DNA from: Bacillota bacterium
GTDB taxonomy: Bacteria; Bacillota; Clostridia; Acetivibrionales; DTU013
DNA length: 21,144 nucleotides
Direction of reading: 5' to 3'
Assembly (NCBI GenBank): GCA_023411715.1
Contig: JAEYOM010000154.1
Coordinates: forward strand, 1-21,144
The position numbers and the translations under genes are program-made. Positions 15,552-21,144 of this stretch are shown in pieces (positions within the stretch are counted from its first letter, which is position 1; each line of letters starts with the position of its first letter). A model generated the notes under the pieces. The model had not been told where the DNA came from. It ran no database searches and saw only the letters and a list, made by a program, of their open reading frames with translations.

Positions 15552-17350
15552 TTAAATCCTTGCTCAGAGCCAGAAGCTATTTTTCTGGTATAAAGCTTAA
15601 AAATAAACTACTGTTTTCATACATTGTATTTCTCTTTCTTCCGCTGTGCTTTTTTTTAATAATAACGTTCAATTCGGTTTCCGCTGTTCTGGAGAAAAAC
15701 GTTGTATTTTCAGTGGAAAAAAATTATAACCAGACATTCTCCTTCCTTACGGAGAAGTTCAACAAGGTCAAAAAGATTTCGGATATAGTTTTGACAAACG
15801 ATGATGTAAATAACATGTTTATAACGGACAATTTCTACTCGGACGCTGACGATTATTACTCCATGAAAAAATCAATGGATTTTTTAAGCTCATTTGAGGA
15901 TGAGGATATAACAAGGATTGTACTTTTTCTATACGATGATCAGAATTACGACCTGAGCTATTATTTCAACAACGTAGGCAATATCAAAAATTCGAAGTGG
16001 TTCGAAACCATCAATTCCAATAATCTTAATCTGCTTTGGTGTCCCAATTCATATCTGGTCAATGGAATCCCGGCAAATATAAAACCGGGGCCTGAAAATA
16101 TAGCCCTGGTTCGGTGTTTCAACAGTCCGGCCAACTATTTGAGTACATTAGGCTATTACTGTATTTACTTTCAGTCAAAGCCCATTGAAAACATCGTCAA
16201 TATGGGCGACGCCGTAAGCGGCAGCGTAACCTTTCTTCAGAACTCAAAAGGCGAATTGATCTATGCTTCAAACAAAAAACAGTATGACAGCCTGCACGCA
16301 ATGTTTGAAAAAAGAACTCAGGAAGAAGACAACACTTCTCTTTTAAAAACCTGCAAGGCAGACGGGAAAAAATTGCTGTTTGCACAAAAACAGTTCGCCA
16401 ATTCAGATTGGAGCCTGGTTACCATCGTATCCTACGATGATATATTGTCTCAGGTGAAGCTTACACAGAAACGGATCGGAATATTGACGGTACTTTTATC
16501 GGTCGTTTGCCTGGCCTTCGCCTGGATGGTAGCCCGCTCGATGACAAAAAGGATCATACTGCTGCAGAAAAAAATGAAACAGGCTCAGCAGGGAGATTTC
16601 AGCCCTGAAGGGAAAAACACATACACCGACGAGATAGGATATTTAACAGATACGTATGATTTCATGATGGAAAAGATCGGAGGATTGATGGAGGAGAGGT
16701 ACAAAGCCGGCATTCAGGTAAAATCAGCAGAGCTGAGAGCATTACAGGAGCAAATAAACCCGCACTTTTTATACAATACCCTTGATACAATAAATTGGCT
16801 GGCACAAAAGGGAAGTGCTGCAGAAGTGGAAAAAGCCATATCGTCACTGGCGGAATTCTACAGGCTCAGCCTGAGCAACGGCAATGACGAGATCCCGATA
16901 CGCGAAGAGCTTAAACGTATCTCAAACTATGTTCAGATTCAAAACATCCGTTTTTCCGGTAGGATCAATCTGGTTATTGATATTGATGAAGAAATCGGCA
17001 ACTATCTCATATTAAAGCTTATACTCCAGCCATTTGTAGAGAACTCCATACTTCACGGTATTATGAACAAACCGAGCAAGGAAGGTTATATTATCATTGA
17101 AGCAGTTATCGAAGATGAAAATATAAAAATAACCATTCAGGATAACGGGGTGGGCATGTCGGCGGAAGCGCTTGAAAAAATAAACGGAAAAAGCTATGAG
17201 GACAAGCTTTCAGGATTCGGTATCACAAATATCAGGAAGAGGATACTTCTGAATTATGGCGCCCAATACGGTATTTATTTAGCAAGCAGCCTGGGGACAG
17301 GCACGACTGCTGAAATAGTCATACCAGCAAGGTATGATGAAAAATTATGA
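15548..17350 (+). CDS. Sensor histidine kinase of the LytS/YesM type
   Basis: This 600-residue membrane kinase is expected to autophosphorylate on His and pass phosphate to the response regulator encoded before it. It has a first membrane helix (about 22-42), a large extracellular sensor region (about 43-305, probably Cache-like), a second membrane helix (about 308-330) and a HAMP linker. The His_kinase motif is QINPHFLYNTL with His406, and the ATPase domain shows PFVENSILHG, DNGVGM and GFGITNIRKR. Its ATG lies inside the stop of the regulator gene (ATGA, 15548-15551). The sensor region lies outside the cell, so the signal is likely an extracellular sugar or a sugar-loaded binding protein. 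The gene ends 82 bp before the convergent vWA gene, and no clear terminator was found in that gap. Confidence 0.93.
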   Translation: MIKSLLRARSYFSGIKLKNKLLFSYIVFLFLPLCFFLIITFNSVSAVLEKNVVFSVEKNYNQTFSFLTEKFNKVKKISDIVLTNDDVNNMFITDNFYSDADDYYSMKKSMDFLSSFEDEDITRIVLFLYDDQNYDLSYYFNNVGNIKNSKWFETINSNNLNLLWCPNSYLVNGIPANIKPGPENIALVRCFNSPANYLSTLGYYCIYFQSKPIENIVNMGDAVSGSVTFLQNSKGELIYASNKKQYDSLHAMFEKRTQEEDNTSLLKTCKADGKKLLFAQKQFANSDWSLVTIVSYDDILSQVKLTQKRIGILTVLLSVVCLAFAWMVARSMTKRIILLQKKMKQAQQGDFSPEGKNTYTDEIGYLTDTYDFMMEKIGGLMEERYKAGIQVKSAELRALQEQINPHFLYNTLDTINWLAQKGSAAEVEKAISSLAEFYRLSLSNGNDEIPIREELKRISNYVQIQNIRFSGRINLVIDIDEEIGNYLILKLILQPFVENSILHGIMNKPSKEGYIIIEAVIEDENIKITIQDNGVGMSAEALEKINGKSYEDKLSGFGITNIRKRILLNYGAQYGIYLASSLGTGTTAEIVIPARYDEKL

Positions 17351-17432
17351 TCTTTATTACATGTATTCCTTGATCTTCTTTTCATTCTTTCCTGCTGTAT
17401 CCAAATAATAGCCCCTACACAGCTAAACTATA

Positions 17433-20216
17433 TCAAAAGGAGTCTATTATTGCGTTATTAATAACAGCCTGCAAATAGTCAGCTGCGCGTGACTTTTTAT
17501 CGGCGCCGGGCTCGGGAATGCTTCCGACGGCAACGAGGATGCTTCGATCAGCATCGGGCAGCTGCTCCGGATCGCCGGAAAGTATTGCGTTAAAGAGCCC
17601 GGATGCATTACCGGGCAAACTCTTTACGACCTCCTCCAATGAACTTGTTTTTGTATCGTACCTTAACAGGCCTGCACCGGTGAGCATGGCCAAAGCAGCA
17701 GCGGCGAGCGGCAATGAGGCTGATCCTTCAGGATTTGCGGACTGTGCCGGACTATCTGTTCGGGTCCAGCTGTCTGTTTGGGTCCAGCTGCCTGTTTGGG
17801 TCGCAGAGATTGCTGCAGTTTGAGCGTCCGCAACTATGTGGTCATTGCCGGCCAGAGCTTTCAACAGTGCTTCCCCTGCTTTAATGAGCTGTATCCTGTA
17901 TGGCTTCCACTCTTCATCAAGCAGAAGCATTCCGATGATAAAGCATGAAGTCCTTAAAATTGCATCCTCGCCGGTACCGAAGGAGCCTGCGGCATCCTGC
18001 AGCTGTGCAGCCGTTATTATCATTTCGTGCAACGATGCCTTTATATCGGTCATTTCGTGCAGTCCTGCGTTGATACAGGTAGTTCCAGCTTCTGTTGCAC
18101 CTGCTCCCGCCTTGTGGTCCAAAGCTTGCGTTGTGCTTGGATAAGTTGATTTCTCAGTCCTCATCCGTATCGTTCCGCCAAAACCCGATCTGCCGGGAAC
18201 TGATCGTCTTTTCCCTGGGAATGTTGGTATCTCAGTGGAGCCTGATACGTCCCTATCGTACTTCATTCCGCTTATCCCGTCATTTTCATCCTGATATGAC
18301 CTCATGCAGGATTCAGTTACGCATAAAGGAGCAAAGGCGAACGCCTTATCCTGTGCAATCGGCATCGTCCAGCCTCGTGGGGCTGCAACAGGCACTACTA
18401 CAGTCTGCGGCGCCCCTACTGCTTTGGTCTTTCTCGTGTATACGGCCACCAGTGAAGTCAGGGTCGAAAGCACCGAATACTTTATTGACAGATCTATGAT
18501 CTCTTTTCTGACAAGGTCGTTTCTTCTCTCGTAAGTACTGTTCATCTGGCTTTCGAGTTCAGTTATCCTGCCTTTCGCCCACTTCAGGCCAAGCAGCCTT
18601 TCGTCGCCGGTATCCTCGCCTTTCAATTCGAACTCCAGCCTCTTGTCTCCCACGTCTCCGCAGATCCTCAACACATCCTGCATTTCGCCCTTATCTGTCC
18701 GGATCATAAAGCTAAAGGCCTCCGAATCAAATAGCCTGGCCGGCAGCGGCGGCACTGTTTCAAGCTCCCTGCCGGCTTTCCCGGTCACTGATAAATGAGT
18801 AAGATACGGCTGGTGTATCCTTGAAAACTGCCGGATTACCTTGTCTTCTATCCTTTCTCCCGGGTATATGTATTCCGGTACGCCGTTCCCCGCTTTTGCA
18901 AGACCGTCTATGAAAAATCTATTTACTGCCGTATCGATACCGAACGGGTATAGCTGCAGCGAAACGCCGTTACTCCTGACGAGGCTGACGATCTGGTTCT
19001 CGTTGCCGACCTGTCCGTCCGTGAACAGGAAAACGACCCTTTCAAGCCCCTTGATTCCCTTCGAACGTTCAAGCACGAATCTCAACGGTTCATATATCTC
19101 CGTGCCGCCCATCTCAGTAAGCGCCGAAATCCACTTGTCCGCAGACTCGAGAGTGCTCTTCGAGTATGGCAGGGATTCATTTGAAAGATAGCTGTAGCTG
19201 CTCTCGAACGCGATAATGTTGAACCAGTCGCCTTCAAGCAGATTCCTCAGTGAGATCGAAAGCGCACGCTTTGCCTGCTCGAGCTTTTCACCGCCCATTG
19301 AACCCGATACATCTATAAGGAATATGTATTCGCAGGCACCTGGCTTTTTCAGGTGATCGGAAAGATCGGGGCAGAAACTTGCCGAACCGAACATACCGTT
19401 ACTGCCCGCCGCGGTAATGAAGCCATTCCTGCTTCTATCCGCAAGCTGTGCAGTTATGATAAAATCGCTGTCCAGAGGTTCATTTTCCTTTGATAATGTG
19501 ACTGTCACGTCTTCGCCATTGATACCGACTTCGACGGGATGACTGGGCGAAGAGACCTTTTTCAATCCTTTTATTCCTTTAAGTACCGCTTTTATTTTCA
19601 ATGTGTAATCCGTCTTTCCAACCGCAGGAGTTATATAGTCGGCATCGGGCACGAGATCCGTCGGATCCGCTGTCCCCGGGCCGGTCTTAAGTCCGGTCTT
19701 AAGTCTGGTCTTAGGTCCCGTTTTATTCCCCGGGATATAACGCGGCGCCACTACTGTCGGAATAGACCAGCGCAGCTCACGATCGATGATTTTGACGTCC
19801 TCCAGGTAGGAAATCGTGATCGAAACTGTTTCGCCAGCTGCGATGTTTCCCAGCGAAACCTGAAAAATATCAGGCCTGTGGCTTTCGAACAGGAATGCGC
19901 TGTCGCCTTTTCGAACCGCCCTGTCATATTCCCTGAAGGCTTCTTCCTTTTCTCTGAATTCGCCCTGTATCCGATCACCGCTAATCCTGCACGTAAATCC
20001 TGTCACCTGGGCATCATGAGGGACCGGGAATGTATATAGAGCCTCTATTGTCTGACCGGAAGTGTTTAAGTAGTTCTGCGTCAAAGTGACTTCCGACACA
20101 AAGGTATCCAACACCGCGTTTATCTCCACATTACGCAGCGGACAGACAGGCTCGCCGGTCTTTACATCCATTATACAGTTCAGGGGAAACGTGTCTGCGC
20201 CTCTGTTGGTATTCAT
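17433..20216 (-). CDS. VIT and von Willebrand factor A domain protein
   Basis: This 927-residue protein has an N-terminal VIT (vault / inter-alpha-trypsin) domain (about 10-145). A von Willebrand A domain (about 295-460) has an intact metal site: Asp302, Ser304 and Ser306 in DVSGSMGG, Thr372 in GGTEIY, and Asp400 in FTDGQ. A beta-rich and helical region follows. The C-terminal third (about 640-927) is low-complexity and Ala/Thr/Ser-rich, and I do not recognise it. No signal peptide or membrane helix is seen. VIT-vWA proteins are thought to act in protein binding; the bacterial role is poorly known. The start is ATG 20216 with AAGGAAGG 9 nt ahead, inside the end of the MerR gene. The gap of 5 nt implies co-transcription and control by that MerR protein. 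Three small in-frame tandem duplications lie in linkers (19681-19716, 18021-18060, 17752-17805). Confidence 0.88.
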   Translation of the reverse strand: MNTNRGADTFPLNCIMDVKTGEPVCPLRNVEINAVLDTFVSEVTLTQNYLNTSGQTIEALYTFPVPHDAQVTGFTCRISGDRIQGEFREKEEAFREYDRAVRKGDSAFLFESHRPDIFQVSLGNIAAGETVSITISYLEDVKIIDRELRWSIPTVVAPRYIPGNKTGPKTRLKTGLKTGPGTADPTDLVPDADYITPAVGKTDYTLKIKAVLKGIKGLKKVSSPSHPVEVGINGEDVTVTLSKENEPLDSDFIITAQLADRSRNGFITAAGSNGMFGSASFCPDLSDHLKKPGACEYIFLIDVSGSMGGEKLEQAKRALSISLRNLLEGDWFNIIAFESSYSYLSNESLPYSKSTLESADKWISALTEMGGTEIYEPLRFVLERSKGIKGLERVVFLFTDGQVGNENQIVSLVRSNGVSLQLYPFGIDTAVNRFFIDGLAKAGNGVPEYIYPGERIEDKVIRQFSRIHQPYLTHLSVTGKAGRELETVPPLPARLFDSEAFSFMIRTDKGEMQDVLRICGDVGDKRLEFELKGEDTGDERLLGLKWAKGRITELESQMNSTYERRNDLVRKEIIDLSIKYSVLSTLTSLVAVYTRKTKAVGAPQTVVVPVAAPRGWTMPIAQDKAFAFAPLCVTESCMRSYQDENDGISGMKYDRDVSGSTEIPTFPGKRRSVPGRSGFGGTIRMRTEKSTYPSTTQALDHKAGAGATEAGTTCINAGLHEMTDIKASLHEMIITAAQLQDAAGSFGTGEDAILRTSCFIIGMLLLDEEWKPYRIQLIKAGEALLKALAGNDHIVADAQTAAISATQTGSWTQTDSWTRTDSPAQSANPEGSASLPLAAAALAMLTGAGLLRYDTKTSSLEEVVKSLPGNASGLFNAILSGDPEQLPDADRSILVAVGSIPEPGADKKSRAADYLQAVINNAIIDSF
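17752..17805 (-). repeat. 18-bp tandem repeat (3 copies) inside the vWA gene
   Basis: Three head-to-tail 18-bp units (17752, 17770, 17788) with few differences encode the 6-residue motif QT(D/G)SWT and a diverged copy in the C-terminal linker of the vWA protein. The unit is a multiple of three, so copy changes keep the frame. Confidence 0.75.
18021..18060 (-). repeat. 30-bp partial duplication inside the vWA gene
   Basis: A 10-bp core, CATTTCGTGC, recurs at 18021 and 18051 with a 30-bp period. It encodes the repeated LHEM motif ten residues apart, so this is another small in-frame duplication. Confidence 0.5.
19681..19716 (-). repeat. 12-bp tandem repeat (3 copies) inside the vWA gene
   Basis: Two identical 12-bp units, CCGGTCTTAAGT, at 19681 and 19693 are followed by a third with two changes at 19705. 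They encode a Thr-Gly/Arg-Leu/Pro-Lys repeat in the linker between the VIT and vWA domains. Confidence 0.8.
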
Positions 20217-20221
20217 ACATT

Positions 20222-20893
20222 CTAGCCTTCCTTCATCATTTTTTGGGCATATTTATATAGAATTTCCGCCATTTCCCGGGCTTTTTTATTATCTGACTGA
20301 AAGTGCAGTTCCAGCCCGGAGCCGATATTTATGCGTTCATAGGCAACTGTGCAGGTTGAAGCATTCTCTTTCGTACACTCTTTATACATTAGGTTCCCCG
20401 GTAGGTTTTTACGTAGGTTCTCCGGTTGGTTCCCCGGTAGGTTTTCACGTAGGTTCTCCGGTTGGTTCCCCGGTAGGTTTTTACGTAGGTTTTCCGGTGG
20501 GTTCCCCTGCGAATCCTCCCGGGACTTTCCGTAGGAAGGACTATACTCCGCTGATGATACGGAAGGACTGTAATCATCTGAGGATACAGAAGCACTGTAC
20601 TCAGCCGGCAGTTCGGACAGCATCATAGCCGTATTGTTTCCGGCAAGGCTTTTGATAACGTCCTGCAGGCTCATACCGGATATCCTCTTCCTGATCTCGT
20701 CGAGCGGCAGCCAGGCATCCTGCAATTTTTTTATCAGCATAATCCTGTAGAGGTGTTCGTCCGAATAGGTCGTTCCGAGACCCGCTCCCTCCGAGGTAGG
20801 CAACAGACCCCGGCCCATATAGTAATGGATCGTACGCTTCGTTACGCCTGCCTTTTCAGCAAGCTCCCCAATGCGGTAACTGCTCTGTTCCAT
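20222..20893 (-). CDS. MerR-family transcriptional regulator with repeat-expanded linker
   Basis: The N-terminal ~70 residues are a MerR-type winged helix: YRIGELAEKAGVTKRTIHYY is the recognition region, then GRGLLP, TYSDEHLYRI and a dimerisation-like helix. The middle (about 105-170) is not a known effector domain. It holds three 9-residue copies of a Ser/Tyr motif ((D/E)YSPSVSS) and about three 12-residue copies of an Asn/Pro/Leu motif (NQPENLRENLPG). The C-terminal ~40 residues (RINIGSGLELHFQSD and an amphipathic helix) look folded and may sense a signal or make contacts. The start is ATG 20893, since AAAGGTG lies about 7 nt ahead; a GTG at 20902 is part of that site. It precedes the VIT-vWA gene by 5 nt and probably controls itself and that gene through the dyad in the promoter at 20978-21006. 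No metal-binding cysteine is present. Confidence 0.85.
   Translation of the reverse strand: MEQSSYRIGELAEKAGVTKRTIHYYMGRGLLPTSEGAGLGTTYSDEHLYRIMLIKKLQDAWLPLDEIRKRISGMSLQDVIKSLAGNNTAMMLSELPAEYSASVSSDDYSPSVSSAEYSPSYGKSREDSQGNPPENLRKNLPGNQPENLRENLPGNQPENLRKNLPGNLMYKECTKENASTCTVAYERINIGSGLELHFQSDNKKAREMAEILYKYAQKMMKEG
20391..20510 (-). repeat. 36-bp tandem repeat (about 3.3 copies) inside the merR-like gene
   Basis: Two nearly identical 36-bp units (20415-20450 and 20451-20486) are flanked by a partial copy on each side. Each unit encodes 12 residues of the NQPENLRENLPG type. Within the unit a shorter GGTTCCCCGGTAGG-like motif is itself repeated, suggesting growth by slippage. The unit is a multiple of three, so changes in copy number keep the frame. 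Confidence 0.85.
20536..20610 (-). repeat. 27-bp tandem repeat (about 3 copies) inside the merR-like gene
   Basis: Units beginning at 20536, 20563 and 20590 share the AAGGACT(G/A)TA pattern and a 27-bp period, and encode the 9-residue (D/E)YSPSVSS motif. They are more diverged than the 36-bp array next to them, so probably older. Confidence 0.7.
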
Positions 20894-20977
20894 GTAATTC
20901 ACCTTTTAATATATATTTAAGTATTCGCAGGTTTAATCCGCCGTACAGACCCGGCAGCAATTACTCCTTTAAATAAA

Positions 20978-21006
20978 ATTGTAGTACCGTTACGTAATGG
21001 TGTCAA
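20978..21006 (-). promoter_or_regulatory. Promoter of the merR-vWA operon
   Basis: A consensus TTGACA (21006..21001) and TACAAT (20983..20978) are separated by 17 bp on the minus strand. The predicted start near 20971 leaves a leader of about 78 nt. The spacer is filled by the dyad at 20986-21001. A 17-bp spacer differs from the 19-20 bp of classical MerR-activated promoters, so the regulator may simply repress. Confidence 0.7.
20986..21001. promoter_or_regulatory. Candidate MerR operator dyad in the promoter spacer
   Basis: A 16-bp palindrome, ACCGTTACGTAATGGT, with a single mismatched pair lies exactly between the -35 and -10 elements, the normal site for MerR dimers. A further copy of its half site (GTTACCG, 21021-21027) lies upstream of the -35. 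On the minus strand the two share AACGGTA in direct orientation. Confidence 0.6.
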
Positions 21007-21093
21007 GTTTATTTGCACATGTTACCGTTTGATTACAAATATTTAAAAATAGATTAATACGACAGGTAATCCAGGAACATTTATAGAAATATA

Positions 21094-21144
21094 ATGTCGA
21101 AAAATAATAGACTTGCGCATATCTTACCCACAACACCACGACAA
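21094..21144 (+). CDS. Possible 5' end of a plus-strand gene (runs off right edge)
   Basis: ATG 21094 opens a frame that stays open for 17 codons to the window edge, giving MSKNNRLAHILPTTPRQ. The codons look usable, but no good ribosome site is adjacent (AGGAA is about 17 nt away) and no family can be named. It may be a real gene start or chance. Confidence 0.2.
   Translation, partial: MSKNNRLAHILPTTPRQ

Noticed and set aside
17351..17432. Search for a terminator between the convergent kinase and vWA genes
   Set aside because: No inverted repeat with a T-tract was found on either strand. The gap is AT-rich and otherwise featureless.
20086..20628. Plus-strand 180-codon frame with Gly-Ser-Pro-Val-Gly repeats
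   Set aside because: It is the opposite-strand reading of the merR minisatellite. The repeat unit is a multiple of three, so all frames stay open. It has no ribosome site and overlaps two well-supported minus-strand genes.
21007..21144. Possible insertion-sequence end at the right edge
   Set aside because: The sequence is AT-rich with a TTACCCACAAC motif, but no terminal inverted repeat, target duplication or transposase reading can be seen within the window.

Overview
The window looks like a chromosomal segment of a low-to-mid GC Gram-positive bacterium (Bacillota, probably Clostridia). The evidence is strong AGGAGG-type Shine-Dalgarno sites, sigma-A-like promoters, TTG and GTG starts, a lipoprotein sugar-binding protein, a YesM/YesN-type two-component pair and a BmrCD-like heterodimeric ABC exporter. 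No rRNA, tRNA, CRISPR array, phage gene or complete insertion sequence was seen.

Layout. (1) 1-215: the 5' end of a minus-strand membrane-protein gene that leaves the window, with its own promoter and a promoter-overlapping inverted repeat. (2) 283-3911, minus: a two-gene heterodimeric ABC exporter operon with a terminator. (3) 4008-4370, minus: a single 68-residue gene of unknown function with its own promoter, a very strong ribosome site and tandem hairpin terminators. (4) 4435-13722, minus: a carbohydrate uptake and degradation operon, in transcription order permease, permease, lipoprotein binding protein, GH42 beta-galactosidase, second GH42 beta-galactosidase, GH29 alpha-L-fucosidase. 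(5) 13723-13952: a divergent control region with several inverted repeats. (6) 13953-17350, plus: an AraC-type response regulator (YesN-like) and a sensor histidine kinase (YesM-like) overlapping by ATGA. (7) 17433-20893, minus: a MerR-family regulator followed closely by a 927-residue VIT/von Willebrand A protein. Both proteins carry short in-frame tandem repeats, and the MerR promoter has a dyad in its spacer. (8) 21094-21144: a possible 5' end of a plus-strand gene running off the right edge.

How the genes fit together. The sensor kinase probably detects an extracellular glycan or glycan fragment and phosphorylates the AraC-type regulator. That regulator would activate the weak -35 promoter of the divergent operon. 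The lipoprotein and two permeases import an oligosaccharide, energised by an ATPase encoded elsewhere. The three glycosidases have no signal peptides, so they should remove beta-galactose and alpha-fucose inside the cell. This points to a fucosylated galactoside, but the exact substrate cannot be read from the sequence.

The most unusual material is the MerR plus VIT/vWA operon with its in-frame minisatellites, and the well-equipped but unrecognised 68-residue gene.
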